From Mangifera indica (Eukaryota > Streptophyta > Magnoliopsida > Sapindales > Anacardiaceae): 64,000 nucleotides of DNA. This document shows positions 23,042 through 35,790 of this stretch, one piece after another. Each line of letters opens with the position of its first letter. The first letter of the stretch is position 1. A program made the translations under genes and the position numbers. Under the pieces are notes generated by a model. It was given only the letters and a program-made list of their open reading frames with translations. It did no database searches and was not told the origin of the DNA. The DNA lies in assembly GCF_011075055.1 (NCBI RefSeq), contig NW_025401107.1:372001-436000 (forward strand). Reading direction: 5' to 3'.

Positions 23042-23560
23042 ATGATTGATGATGTGACACTAATTAGATATAGAATAAAACAAGCTCAGGATCACCAAAA
23101 AAGTTATGCAAATAAGAGAAAGCGAGACTTGGAGTTTGATGTGAGTGATATGATTTTTGTAAGAGTATCCCTTTACTGTCATGTGATGAGATTTGGACAA
23201 AAAGGTAAATTGGCTTTAAGATTTATAGGACCTTTTAAGACTTTTGAGCGTATAGGTAAGGTTGTCTATTGACTTGCTTTACCAGCAAACATCGAGCAGA
23301 TTTATACTGTGTTTCATATCTTATTGCTACATAAGTATATCAATGACCCAACTTATATGTTAAGAGTTAAATACGTGAAACTAGAGCATAATCTAGTTTA
23401 TAAGGAGCACCTAGTTCAGATCTTAGACAAGTAGGTTAAATAACTAAAGAACAAATAGATTCCATTGGTTAAGGTTCTATAGAGGAATTATCAAGTTAAT
23501 GAGGCCACTAAAAAGTGGAGTAGGATATGAGATAGAGATTCCTATAGCTGTTCAAGTTAA
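23042..23560 (+). pseudogene. Integrase C-terminus and chromodomain-like tail of element 2
   Basis: The open frame 23042-23272 has RIKQAQDHQKSYANKRKRDL and FVRVSLYCHVMRFGQKGKLA followed by RFIGPFKTFERIGKVVY, the conserved GPF region that binds DNA in gypsy integrases. After a stop it continues in frame with LALPANIEQIYTVFHILLLH and LVYKEHLVQILDK, then a decayed IPLVKVL stretch. That final piece corresponds to the chromodomain-like tail which directs insertion in chromoviruses. Confidence 0.8.
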
Positions 23561-23593
23561 TTTCAGGGATAAAATTCTTTTAAGAGGGAGAAA

Positions 23594-24204
23594 TATAGCA
23601 TCTACAAGTATGTCCAAGGGTATTTGCATCTTTTTACCTTATAAATATGTTCATTTTTGTATATGTATAAATCTGGAGTTACATGTTCGTGTGGGCAGGC
23701 CATACACTTGTGTGTGTGATGGCAAAAGCAAAATAATATTTTCTCGTGTGATGCGTGAAAAAAATGGCAAAATTTGAAAGCATACATTTTTTGTATATTG
23801 GAATACACGTCTGTGTATGACTAATGCATTTGAATTTTGGATAAGGATCCATTTTGTGATTATTTTGGAAATTGTCATTAATGAGTAATGGCATACACGT
23901 CTATGTATAAAGGGTACACAATTGTGTATCATGATTTTCAGTTAAAAATAAAAGGTTTTAGATGTGTTTGGCTGAAGGTTCTTTTTAATTTCTAAAGCAA
24001 ATAAAGAGAGTAAGATGAGAGAATTGTGAAAGTCTTTTTGGAGAACTTAAAGATGAAAGATTTGTTGGAAAGGATTCTTGCCAGGTGATGACCAAACGCA
24101 TTATTAGAAGAGAGTTAAGTATGGTGGTTTCTCATTTTAGTTTTGGCTTCAGTATTGATTATGGTATGAATCAATTTATAGATGTAGTTGTGTGATACTT
24201 GTGT

Positions 24205-24283
<79 letters not shown>

Positions 24284-25457
24284 TGTCGATATACAATGGT
24301 TTTCGTTTTATCATTTTTAGCATGAGAAAAAAATGCTTAATTGAATGATTAATTGTAAGACTAATTTCATGAAGTATAAGATGATATATTGATGCCTATT
24401 TTGTGTTAGAGACTTGAAAAAGTTGATTATAATTTGAGTAGTGTAGGAAATGATTAGTGATCCATCTATGTACATATATTGATGAAATTATAACATATAT
24501 TATGATGTTTCAAGGATGATTAATGATTTTGCTTACATTGCTAAAGAAGTTGTGACCTAATTTAGTGTAAACCTTAATAGAGATATAGTAAGTTTTATAG
24601 TCATTAGGTTTAGGATGAATTCATGTATTGGTAGTTTGTTTTAAATGCCTAAGATTGGGTTCAGATGGTTGGAAATTGTTATAAAGGTGGAAATTATTTT
24701 CTGTAGAAAATACGTTACATGCGTATGCATGTCTACATACACAACTGTGTATAATTAGGCAAAATTTAGTTCCTTGTATTTTAGCGAATCCAAAAGCTTG
24801 TTAATTTAGGGACGAATACATGTCCATGCGATCTAGGACACACAGTTGTATATGCTACCTAGGTTTCATACTTATGATGGGTTAATGTATGGTCATGTAT
24901 GAGAAGTTGTATGGAAGACACATCCCTATGTATAATTTAGAAAATTTGAAAAAAATTATTAAAAGTTAGTAAGATTTATGTAAAGTTATTGTAATGACTA
25001 TTTTACCCCTATAAAAGAAGAATATGAGGAAAATCAATGTTGAGGCCCTAATGAAGGCAATATGAGATGAAGTTAGTATATGGATGATGGTAGACTCATA
25101 TAAGAGAGATTTTGACTCAAAACTAAAAATGATGTATTATCTTATTCTCACTACCAAACTATGTGCAGTGTAGTTATTTTACCGAGCTTTGTACAATATG
25201 GAACTGTATGCAATGTGACCTATTATTGAGTTATGTATAGTGTGGTCATACCAACTAGCTGAGTGTAGTGTGGTTGTGTCACCAAGTTAAGTACAGTATG
25301 GTTGTACCACTAAGTTATATATGTTATAGTTGTGAAAGCATCAAGGCTAGTTTATTTGACTTTTTTTTTTTACTTTAGCCTGAAGCCCAATCGACATGTG
25401 TATATGGTACACCATATAAATGACATCTGGGATGTTAAATGCTTTTATCAAACGTTC
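23594..25457 (+). mobile_element. 3' LTR of element 2 (interrupted)
   Basis: Begins with TATAGCATCTAC after the purine run AAGAGGGAGAAA, a mutated form of the TGTAACACCCAC start of related LTRs. It includes an (AT)n expansion and runs to 25457, where element 3 begins. Its text at 25420-25450 (ACATCTGGGATGTTAAATGC) matches 48948-48972 in the LTR of element 4, so it is mid-LTR and not an LTR end. Confidence 0.7.
24207..24280. repeat. (AT)n microsatellite
   Basis: About 37 uninterrupted AT units inside the LTR of element 2. Confidence 0.95.
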
Positions 25458-27274
25458 TGTAACACCCATGGGTAAGCCTAAAGGTATTTTAGTCTTTTTC
25501 TTAATTTTAAATTAGGTGATTAATTATTTCCAGAGATACACGCTTATGTATAGAGGCATACACAGTCGTGTAAGGTCAACAAAAAGCTAAACTTTTGGAT
25601 CAAATTATGATCATAGGGAAATAAGAAGTTGCTTTAGTTAAGCAATTAGATACATGACCGTGCATGACTTATTTATGCTAGTGTATCATATTCTGGAATT
25701 AAAATAGTAGAGAGTGTGAGAGAGATAAAAGGTATTTTTGTCGCCTAAAGAGCCGCCAGTGATCACCAGAATACCATAGCCATGCAAGAGAAATGTTTTC
25801 GTGGGAATCCAAGTAAATATAGTAGCTTCCTTTGTTTGATCATGAAATCTCATAAGTTTTCTATTATACATATGATCTAAAGTTCTCTAGACATGAATTT
25901 GATGATTTGTATGTTGTATTTGATTTTGTATGTGAATATGATGAGCCATATGCATGCTAAATCCCTTGAGTGTATGAATATTATGTGTTTTGGCTTGATT
26001 GGTCAATAATGTCATAGATGTGATGTGTATATTGGCTATAAGGCATGATTTTCAGTAAATAAACTGCTTAAACGACTTAAAAATTCTTTTTATAGGCTTA
26101 TATGTGTGATTGAATGACCTTAGATGCGATTAGAACAATGTAAAAACCCTTAAGACGTGATTTTCATATCGTGACACATGGTCATGTATGGTTTTATACG
26201 TGCACTTGTGTCGTTCCAAAAATTTCAAGAAAGACATAGATGAGATACTTGATTGTGTGGACAATGACATAAATTTAGATCGAATTGAATTTGATTAAAA
26301 AAGTCAACAACCTTAAGGCTAGTGTCACATAACTAAATAGTCACGAACTATGTGCATAAGTGATGATACTTGTGAAAGTAATAGGGTTGGATACCCATGA
26401 GATATATCATAAACTCAATGCCAAGGCTTATAACCACCCAGTTCAGTTCAGAGGTGTATGGTAAAGATGTGACTTTTAGATATTTCTTATGTGATTAATG
26501 GGATACACCACATATGTACTTGAGGTAAGGGTTATCTCTAGATAGTTAGTCAATAGTTCCAATCAATTTATATGATAAGGGAAAAAACTGCTATCAGAGA
26601 TTTCCCTATGTGATTAGAGTGTCCTAATTATTTAGCCTAATAAGCTTTTTGGTATGTGTGTAAGACACCACAGTAGCTTTTATCAGGGCATCAGATACTG
26701 ATTCTAGCTTAGGTCTCCCCAATTTTTGTGGATGATCTATGTCAAGGCACCAAGGTGTCATAGTGTGACCATATTTAGCTTACGAATGAAATCCAAGTTT
26801 TTATCTCCAGTTAATTTAATAGATAGGGATGTTGAAAGGTTTCCCCTTACTGAGTTTTACTCATACGTTTCTTTTCGTATGTTTTGTAAGTAAAGGTAAG
26901 TAGAGGGGTAGATAAAGGATTCAGTGGTCCAGCAAGCACTTGTATGAAAGAGATTGGTTGTTATGTTATTTCAGTTTTTTAATAAGACATTTAGCTATTG
27001 TTATTATTATTAATGTTTTCAAACATTGTGATTATTCATGTTTTACACTGTTATTTTATATCAGAGATGTCTAATTGTTTAGTATTTACGAGTTTCTAAA
27101 TTAATAAATGAGTTTATTTTTTTATTACATCACTTTTTTCAAACTTTTTTTAATAAGACATTTAGCTATTGTTATGATTATGATCATGCATTAACATTTT
27201 TTAAATAGTTTAGCCATGCATATCTCTTTTGGTATATTCCTGTTAAGAGTATGCATCTAAAGAAATGTGTTACA
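25458..27274 (+). mobile_element. 5' LTR of element 3
   Basis: Starts TGTAACACCCATGGG, ends AAAGAAATGTGTTACA. It aligns along its length with the LTR at 43420-45615 (for example TTTCTATTATACATATGATC and GAATATGATGAGCCA blocks) but lacks the segment corresponding to about 44215-44630. Confidence 0.85.
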
Positions 27275-27292
27275 TTTATAATATCAGATCAT
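27275..27292 (+). other. Primer binding site of element 3 (degenerate)
   Basis: TAATATCAGATC at 27279-27290 matches TGGTATCAGAGC at 9 of 12 positions and sits four bases after the LTR end, where an iMet-type primer site is expected. Confidence 0.65.
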
Positions 27293-27469
27293 GATCTTAG
27301 TACCCAAAAAAGGTGGAAAAGTTTTATGTGTCTAAAAAAATGCATGTAGAGACAAGTAAGAAAGTAGCTTCTCATAAAACACCGACCACACCCGCATACT
27401 TACTGCTATAAGTATAATATGCCTGTTGTCATATTAAAGTAATATATGCCTAAAGGCTGTTGTGATTTC

Positions 27470-28560
27470 AGGATGAGAAGATCCATGAGGTTAATCAAAG
27501 AGCCTAAAGGTCCCTGGTCAAGAAATGAGCCAAACAGAGGCTCAGGGATAGGCATTCAATGTACTAGTTACGCTTTATATTGATAGTGTTGCTATTCAAC
27601 AAGTTGTGGAAGAGGTCCTGAGACAGAATAGAGAGGTGTTAGCTAATATTGGACATCCAGTTCATGCCTCATCAATGCTAGAATAGTATTTAGAGGTAGA
27701 AACACGCTTCTAGCAGAGTAGAGGGAGTGCAAAAGCACCTCGAGTAAAGATTGGAGATAACAATAAAGGACAGGTATACCCTATTTACAACCTGTAAGGA
27801 TTACAGTTGAAGAGTGGTTGAAGGCAGAAGAGGATGTCATAAGGATCTTTTCTATGACAAATGTTGATAAGTACAATATGTTAACCTTTTATTAAAAGAT
27901 GAAGCTAAGGTCTATTGGCAGACGTTGTGCAGTACTCACCACATTTCAGAAATGATGTGGGCTAACTTTTGACATGCCTTTGAGTCAGAATATGTTTCAA
28001 TTGACATTATGTATGTGAAGGCCTAAGAGTTCCTTCATCTTAGGTAAAAAACATGTTAGTTGGGGAGTTCTTGACTAAGTTGAACTTATTGGCCAAGTAT
28101 GCTCCTCGTGTGGCTAATTTAGATAGAGGTAAGTTAGATGTGTTTATAGAAGAGCTAAGATTAGACATAAACAAAGATGCAATGATGGGAGATAATCCTC
28201 CCAAAAATTTTTTAGAGGCCCTAGGTTGAGTACTAAGATCTGAGACAATGAGGTAATGCATGGCTAGAGATAAAAAGTTATTAGATGAGTCTGTACTGCC
28301 AGCCCTGTTGTAGAGATAGAGAGTCAGCTGACCATTGGTGACAATCGAGAGAGAATGGTAGAGATGGTCTTAGTAAAGATAACAGGGGTAAGATTAGCCC
28401 AAACACAATGATTCCTTTACACGTCATAGATGTGATAGGAGGCACACCAACAAATGTTTAGCCAGATAAAAGGTATGCTATAAATGTAAGCAACTGGGAC
28501 ATTTTGCTAGGCAGTGTATAACCCTAATAGCAACGCCAACCCTAATTATGCAGACAATTG
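27470..28560 (+). pseudogene. Gag remnant of element 3
   Basis: A readable capsid-like portion at about 28050-28310 contains GEFLTKLNLLAKYAPRVANL and a downstream EELRLDINKDAMMG segment, typical of retrotransposon gag proteins. Upstream, RITVEEWLKAEEDVIRIF (about 27800) is the start of the capsid core. The nucleocapsid knuckle near 28475-28520 reads CYKCKQLGHFARQC, a complete CX2CX4HX4C zinc knuckle. Stops and shifts separate these parts. The opposite-strand frame at 28040-28261 is a shadow. Confidence 0.8.
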
Positions 28561-28609
28561 GGGGAAGATAGACCTGAGTATTCGCAGCTACTTAGATACA
28601 AACAAATGC

Positions 28610-29290
28610 TAGTCCTATAGCTATGATGAGTCAGTTATTATTTCATGCTTGTTCTTTATATGCTTTAATTGACTTTGGTGTCACACATTGTTTTATTGCT
28701 AGAGACATAATTGAAAGATTAGGACTAAAGCCTTCAGTCGTCTCCTAGATTAGAATATAAATACTAGATGAGGTCTAGGTTCACAACAGTTTAATATTGA
28801 TAAGGGAATCAATTTTTTTGAGAAGCTGTGGACCTGATAATCATGGATAAGCCAAACTTCAATGTGATACTTAGTATAACTTTCTTAGCAGATATAGGGT
28901 TAGAAATAGACTATAGGAAGAAAAAAGTTAGATTCAATATGGATAATGGTGAGTAATTCACATTCAGAGAAGGTCGAATCCTTAGTATGATGATTAACAA
29001 CATCAAGGCTAAGAAGATGTTATTTAAGGGGTGTATGATGTATTTAGTGCATATGGTTCAAAAATCAACAGAGGTAGTTCTGGGCATAAAAGACACTTTA
29101 ATGGTACAAGAATTTCTAGATGTATTCCTTAATAGTTTTTCAAAGTTAGTACAAAAGAATGAGTTAAAGTTTAGCATCGAGTTGCCTCTAGGTATAACTC
29201 CAATTTCTAAAACCTTATTTAGAATGGGCCCAACTGAATTGTAAGGACTAAAGAAACAGTTATAGGAATTATTGGATAGTGATTCATCAA
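28610..29290 (+). pseudogene. Aspartic protease and PR-RT linker of element 3
   Basis: Near 28655-28715 the frame gives ALIDFGVTHCFIARDIIERL, the retropepsin active-site region. The catalytic Asp is kept, but the usual DSG is DFG. The linker follows (VILSI..LADIGLEIDYRKK in broken frames), then the open frame 28987-29244 with KAKKMLFKGCMMYLVHMV and EFLDVFLNSFSKL, ending in ISKTLFRMGPTEL just before the polymerase. Gene order is as in element 2. Confidence 0.8.
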
Positions 29291-29960
29291 ACCAAGGCAC
29301 TTAACATGGAATACACCAATCTTCTTCATAAAGAAGAAAGATGGATCAATGAGGATGTGTATTGTCTATAAGGAGTTGAATAAGGCGATAATGAAGAATA
29401 AGTACCCACTCCCAAAGATTGATGATTTATTTGCCAGCTCAAAGGTGCCTCTATATTCTTTAAGATAGATTTGAGGTTAGGGTATCATCAAATTAGAGTA
29501 GCAGAGCAAGATATGCCTAAGATTGCCATCAAAACCAGATATGGGTATTAAGAGTTTGTGGTCATGCTCTTCAGATTGACCAATGCCTTGATAATATTTA
29601 TAGACTTTATGAACAAGGTGTTCTAGGATTGTTTGGATAAGTTATTGGTGGTATTCATTGACGACATTCTGGTTTACTCCATAACTCGAAATGAGTATGA
29701 GCAACATTTCAAATTTATGCTCAAGAGGTCAAAAGACATGCAATTGTTCATAAAGTTCACTAAATGTGAGTTTTGGTTTAATAGAATGACATTTCTAAGT
29801 CATGTGGTTTTAGTCGATAGCATATTAGTGGGCCTTAGCAAAACTAAGACAGTGTTAGAATAGTAGAGGCATAAGACAACTAAAAAGATCAGAAGTTTTC
29901 TAAGATTGATAGGCCATTATGGATGCTTTGTTGGAGGATTCGTTAAGTTAGCTTAACCCC
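29290..29960 (+). pseudogene. Reverse transcriptase of element 3 with intact FIDD box
   Basis: Blocks: [20 protein letters not shown] (about 29320-29380), [31 protein letters not shown] (about 29455-29515; holds the first catalytic Asp), and in the open frame 29633-29863 DKLLVVFIDDILVYS, the second catalytic pair intact. KFTKCEFWFNRMTFLSHVV follows. Stops elsewhere (for example TAG in place of TGG-type codons) show it is not translated as one protein, but the active-site box is better preserved than in element 2. Confidence 0.85.
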
Positions 29961-29999
29961 TCACAAAGTTAACATGTAGAAAGATTCCTTTTAGATGGT

Positions 30000-30256
30000 T
30001 AGAGCCCTGCGACAGAGTTTCCATGAATTGAAAAGGAGATTGACCTCAACTCTTATCCTTGCCTTACTAGAAGAGAGCGAGGAATATGATTTATTCACAG
30101 ATGCCTAACATCAAGGTTTAGAAACAATATTAATGTAGAGAAGGAAGATGATAGCTTATGCTTCTTGCTAGTTAAAGGAGTATAAGACCAAATACCCTAC
30201 TCACAAGCTTGAGTTGGCATCTATGGTGTTTTTACTTAAGATATGACAGAAAAAAT
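30000..30256 (+). pseudogene. RNase H of element 3, N-terminal half
   Basis: Reads FHELKRRLTSTLILALLEES, YDLFTDA, MIAYASC-LKEYKTKYPTHKL and ELASMVFLLKI, then the frame leaves gypsy homology at about 30240-30256. The matching continuation is found at 41673. Confidence 0.8.
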
Positions 30257-30419
30257 ATTATTGAAATAATCCTATAATACATATTATATAAACTAATGAA
30301 TATATTTTTAGTGAAAAACATATATTTTAAACTTAAAGATGAAAAAATGTTATTAACACAAACCTTGGATGTAGAAAAATTGCTCCTCATTTGTATATAA
30401 TAATAAAATCAGGCAATTT

Positions 30420-30720
30420 GGTGAAACACTTGGGTGTATGTTGACTGTATGTCTAGCATACTGACCCACGAAAAGGATTCCACATAAATGATAATTTCAG
30501 TATCTATGAAATGAATTCTTTAATGAATAGTGGTGTATGTAATTCTTAAACTTGAGATCACAAAAATGTTTTGTATACCAATCGACTTAATTTGACACTA
30601 GCCTAATGTAATCTTTTTCAAAGGGCTATTATTACAATAGTAGTTGGCTGTGTCGAGAATGTTAGGTTTTCATGATCAAAATTGTATTTAATGTTAGTAG
30701 CAGAATAGGGTGAAAATAAA
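30420..30720 (+). repeat. Family X, copy 2 (plus)
   Basis: Landmarks CACATAAATGATAATTTC (30482), AAACTTGAGATCAC (30547) and a GACACTAGCCTAATGTAATC word align with 8630-8790. Truncated on the right at about 30660-30720. Confidence 0.55.
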
Positions 30721-31739
30721 TTTTTTGGACCACTAAATCTTATCTCTAAGATCTAGGGGTTGTTATGTATATAAAAAGAGAGTTTCATATTGTAAACCTG
30801 TGTTTAATGGCTTTTTCAAACTAGAATCTACCCCAAATTCATCCCCAACAGATCCACTACTCCTGACAATGTAGTAAAGACTCTACTCATCCTCACAAGG
30901 GTAGCCATGAATATACAATAATATGAAAGCTTGTTTGAGGCATAAGTGATTGTTAGATCACCAAAGATTGATGAATAAGAAATGAAAGTTTTCTCAAAAT
31001 CCTTCTAAGGCTAGGCAATTAGGGTTTCAAAAACCCTCTAATGTTATGTTGTGTTATGTGGATTATGATAAATGCATCTATTTATATGAGACAAATTATA
31101 ACTCTAATCTAACTCTTTATATAGTTGAGACCATGAACCATCCTTATTGAACATTTGACCTAATCCCTTAATAAATATAAATTGTGTTTTAAATGTCCTT
31201 AATATTTATTCCTAAATAATAGGACACATTTTCATAAATCTAAATTCACCATATTTGATATATTACAATATCATAAGATGATTCACTTTATGTACAATTA
31301 GACCCAAATTAAACTTCCATAAATTACATTTTAACCCTTAAAAATTAGATTTTTTATTGTTTGGCTCCTAATGTATTAATCCTATACACTTAGGTCCAAC
31401 AATGAATAAGACATCCATCAAAATATGATTTGATCCATATTTACTCATCAATTGAGTTTCAAATGATGTTGTGCTTTACTTTATGCGTAATAAATATTTA
31501 ACCTTTTAATCATGACTATTTGCCTCTTATGTATGTGACTCATAGGTTCCTTATCATGTTGGCAATGAATAAAATTTGTGATTAATTCACAATTTATCAT
31601 ATATTTATTCATAAACCATAAACGACCTCTAGCAAAACATCATGACTATCCAATTGATAAAGAATCAACAAAAGACTAATGTTTAACCTTTTCAATAATA
31701 TAGTTACCATGCATTCAAATCTTTTCATCAATCGATATT
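30721..31739. other. Unassigned AT-rich part of the insertion block
   Basis: No gene. Contains CCTCTTATGTATGTGACTCA and TTATCATATATTTATTCATAA-type LTR-like text near 31530-31610 that probably belongs to another copia LTR, but no partner was found. Confidence 0.35.
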
Positions 31740-32560
31740 TCATCAAGGCTGAGGCACAAAAGTAGTGTCTATGTTAGTTCATCTTTGACATAAATGTTTG
31801 GTTAGTTAAGCAACAACTGCATAATCATTGGATCGGCACCAACCTATTCCTAGTATGGCTATAGATATTAGTTTGTTGTCATAACCAAATTGCGTATTAA
31901 AATATCTACCCTTATACTTAAAAGTGATGATTCCTCTATTGATCTATCATAACCCTACTATAAGAGTGATGATTCCTCTGTTGATCTATTATAACCTTGC
32001 TACACTTCTCGACATAGCCAACAACTACCATTCTAATAACCTTTTAAAAAATGCTATGTTGGGCTAGTGTCAAACTTTGCTAATTGATGTACAAAACATT
32101 TGAGTGATCTCAAGTCTAAGAATCACATGCATCATCATCCATTTATAGGATATATTTTAGAAACATTAAGGTTACCATCTATGTGGTATCATTTTGCTCA
32201 ATCCAATAGAGATGTTTGCAACATGTACTCATGTGTTGCACTAGGTTGACACCTACAACCTCAACAGGTGAGATTTGTCGCTGTATTTTGATAGAATCAT
32301 TCAATACTATAATAGTTTTACTGTATTATATATACCTTTGGCTAGTATAATATTGATGTTATGGGCATTTTTAGATTGACTACCATATGTGCTTATAGAA
32401 TCCTCATGATCAAACACTTTGTTAGTCCCTTATTATGGTTCTACCAACCTAAGGACATTTATCCATGTATATGTGCGAAGACGTGCACTTATTGATAAAG
32501 ATTGCCACTTAAATGTTCAAACATGACTTTTTATAGATTTATATCATTGAGAAGACTTGC
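31740..32560 (-). repeat. Family X, copy 3 (inverted)
   Basis: The reverse complement carries the X landmarks: GGATTAGGTCGGTGCC-like text (near 31830), GTGATTCTTAGACTTGAGATCA (32100-32130; first 20 bases are diagnostic) and a GTCAAACTTTGCTAATTGA-region counterpart. It lies next to copy 4 in opposite orientation, forming a loose inverted repeat. Confidence 0.55.
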
Positions 32561-32579
32561 TCTAAAAAGCCTACTCCGT

Positions 32580-32920
32580 CAGAGCAGTGTAGTGTGACTA
32601 TGATAGATTAATAAAGGATTCATCACTCCTGAATATGAGAGAAAAAATATCTTGTGGTAGCATTTGGCTAATGACTATGACCAATGAAATTTGTGGTCAT
32701 AATATAGATTAGGATCAATGTCCAAAGCCAATGAAATCCAAGCATTGTCTCAGAAGTCAAGTCAAAAAGTGAAGAAAACTAAGGTAGACACTACTTTTAT
32801 GCCTCAACTTTGATGAGATATTAGAATGATGAAAGAATTTGATTACATGATAACTATAACATTGAAAGGTTACATCAGTTAAACAATAATTCTCAGTATG
32901 TTGAGTGGCGATGATGTCTT
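32580..32920 (+). repeat. Family X, copy 4 (plus)
   Basis: AAAAAATATCTTGTGGTAGC, TGACTATGACCAATGAAATT and GAATTTGATTACATGATAAC match 8875-9080 in order. This is the 3' half of the X unit. Confidence 0.55.
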
Positions 32921-33549
32921 ACTAGAGACTACTCATGGACTATGAATAAAAAAGATGATAAATTATAGTATAATCATGATTTTATGCACTTTCAACATAT
33001 TAGGGAACATGTAGTTATCTTAAAGTTGGTGAATTTAGATCTCTGAAATTATATTTTGAAATATTTACAATTATATATTAAACATAATTATAGGCCCAGT
33101 TAATAAAAATTAAAAGATTAGACTAATTATACAAATACTCATAGACATAGGGTGAAGTATATAAATGAGGCAATTAGGGTTATGATATAAATTCATAACT
33201 TATCATAAACCTAGCCCTTTTTCATCATTGTTTTCTATCCTACTAGTTTTCATTATAGGGAGAAAAAGAATTTATTCAATTTTTGCTCATCTTCATCTTA
33301 CATACACTTAATACCATGACACAAACTAGCACTTGTATGTCTCCTTGTCATTATAAAGGTCCTATGTGAATGAGTAAGACCTTATTGGAACAACAAATAG
33401 GGCTTTTTCATATGGTATTGATTCAAGACGAATTCAAATTGAAGGAGTCATCAAACGTAGGTATTGAGGTTCTTAGCTACTTTATTACATGTATAATTGC
33501 CTTTTGATCCAAAGGCATAGGTTTTCATGCAAAAATTAAATTTATTGTG

Positions 33550-33770
33550 TTGCCATCTTGTTTTCTTATGTGATTATTATGCATGAAAAATCCTACACTC
33601 TCACATGTATGATGTACCATTCGCGCACTCTTACATGCCTCGATAAGCCATTCACGTGCTCACATGCATTACCACACATGTTCCACATGCCATTTTGTGG
33701 TTTCATGCATACTCACATGCCTTGGAAATCTTTTCATGTGTATTCATGCATGATTATAACCATCTGACAC
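33550..33770. repeat. Degenerate CACATGC-type tandem array 1
   Basis: Repeats of about 30-40 bp built around (C/T)ACATGCC and TCACATGCAT: CTCTTACATGCCTCGATAAG, CACGTGCTCACATGCATTAC, TTCCACATGCCATTTTG, ACTCACATGCCTTGG. The 69-codon open frame here is a by-product. Confidence 0.6.
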
Positions 33771-33989
33771 ACCTTTATATACAATAATGCCCCCACATGT
33801 AGTTACACATGCATAAACACACACACACACATACTTGTAATCATTTCACTATTAGGGTAGTACCTACAACCAACTGTTACCAATGTAATTTTGTAATTAT
33901 TGTTATTTTAATTAATAAAATATAATACATTTCATTATCCAATATTGTGTATTCAATTAAGATAATTGTCATTAGAATAGTTGAACTAT

Positions 33990-35000
33990 GATAAAAGGCT
34001 TAGTGTATGACAACTAATCATGAGAACCCTATGTAAATGTTAAATGGCCATTTTTAAAACATCTATAGTTTTGATATTATCATGACCAGAGACATGGATA
34101 ATAGTGATAGAACTATCATATATTGAATAATCTCAAAAGATGATGATAGATGTCATATATCAAAGCTAATCGTTAATAGCTTGGTGAACACATAAATACA
34201 CGTTATAAACTTGTCCACTGAACCATTAAGAAGATTTCATATGGATGTTTGCTCCACTATCTATAGAATATATCTTTTTAGTGAATAGAGGTACATGTGA
34301 TCTTTAAACTTGTGACCATTAGACCATCTTTTATAAGGATCAGTGTCATTTGATACCAGCCCAAAGTAGTCTTTATAAAAACTTACCAAAAAGGTATTGA
34401 TTATTTATATCAATATATGTACAAAGGTTATGATTGACCAAAAAATGATTTGTAAATCTCGAGCATGGAAGTTGATATCTTAAATAGACCCATTGATGAA
34501 TGACAACGTCTAATTAAATATATAGTCATAGTAGAAATGAGTTGGTGCTCAAACAAATATCATTAAATCATTAACAGAAGTCAATTCATGTGTATCAAGG
34601 ATCTTTTGAGGGAGACATTTAATCTATATCTCAATCGTAAAAAGAAATATCATATGATAACAGGATCAAATTATACGAGTAATTGTATCACTGACAAGTT
34701 AAGAAATCAATTGTTGACACTTTGATAGTCAAGTAGCCATGATGTTTTATCAGTGGCCAATCTTGGTTTGTGTCCAAATGGCTACTAACTCAAGACTTTG
34801 ACACAAATTTAGTCTCTAGTAACTTAGCAAAGAGCCTATAGGTTATACACAAAAGGAGTTGATCAAACTTTGGAGACATAGAATTATCTAAGTTAAATCC
34901 AATTTAGAACCTAGATAGAAGATCTTAAGTCTTGAGAGGCCTTTGAGCTCAAAATGCAATTTATTGTACCTAGGGACCAAATTGTAATAATCCTAAAGTG
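33990..35000 (+). repeat. Family X, copy 5 (plus, longest)
   Basis: Starts around AACTAATCATGAGAACC and includes GTGAACACATAAATACACG, TTTAAACTTGTGACC, TTGATACCAGCCCAAAG and the 34840-35000 segment ACACAAAAGGAGTTGATCAA...GGGACCAAATTGTAATAATC. It gives the fullest version of the X unit in the window and links it to the LTR-like sequence at 5740-5930. Confidence 0.5.
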
Positions 35001-35589
35001 CCTAGATATGGTTCAAATTATAAAGGGTTGATTTTATCCAACTAGATAAGGATAAAACCGATTTGAATTTCTTTTGACCCATGTATAATTGTGTAAGCTT
35101 TATGCACGAACATACATGGATTATAGATAAGGATTATCTGTTATTTTTATTTGCCCTAGATCTAGATAAATCACAGATTGTATAAAGAGATGTATACCCA
35201 TACATGGTGTTTATAAATACATTTGTGAATTTCACAATTTCTGATTATCGTTATTCACATACACATAAGTAAGCCCATACACCAAATACCCTTAATTGTG
35301 CATCACATTCTAACAAACTATTATGCACAATTCTGACATCCTTTTTGTTTGTGTTTTATGTGAATACTAGAGTGACTTTAATGCCTTCTAGTGATTGTGA
35401 AAGACAAAAGAACTGCCAAATACAAGTATAAGATTCTAAGCACCCTATAGTTGTTTATAATATGTTGTGAATCAATAATCTACGAGTGGGATCCTAAGAG
35501 AAAGTTTTACAATTTATATGTTTGCTTTAAAAATTTTAAATTGCCTCTTTCACTACCTTCGAAGGTTATAAAATCTCACATTCATGTGC

Positions 35590-35790
35590 TCTAAAAAAGA
35601 TACATACACTTTTATGCACCAAAAGAGCACTTGCATTACATGTGGAACCATGCACCATTGGTTAATGTCACATGCGATCATGTCTCACATGTCATTAGCC
35701 ACATGCCTTTATACACATCAAACATGGTCTCTCACCATTTTACTCACACATATGTATCATGTGCCACAAGTTTGGCGCATGGTTGAATAG
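35590..35790. repeat. Degenerate CACATGC-type tandem array 2
   Basis: CACTTGCATTACATGTGGAA, GTCACATGCGATCATG and TAGCCACATGCC in the same orientation as array 1. It lies on the other side of family X copy 5. Confidence 0.5.

Larger units (their letters stand above)
19750..25457 (+). mobile_element. Ty3/gypsy element 2 (5'-truncated), left part
   Basis: A gag-pol relic in the order zinc knuckle, protease, reverse transcriptase, RNase H, integrase, chromodomain-like tail, then a 3' LTR. The order and the C-terminal type (QILDK...LRNKxIPLVKVLxRNY pattern) are those of plant chromoviruses of the Tekay/Del kind. No 5' LTR or primer site is found before 19790, so the 5' end is lost. The frame is broken by many stops and shifts, hence not autonomous. 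The 3' LTR is interrupted at 25457 by element 3 and seems to resume at 45616-46182. Confidence 0.85.

Noticed and set aside
23602..23932. Three overlapping minus-strand frames of 68-93 codons
   Set aside because: They lie in the LTR of element 2 and share no protein motif.
29058..29300. 80-codon minus-strand frame
   Set aside because: Shadow of the PR-RT linker of element 3.
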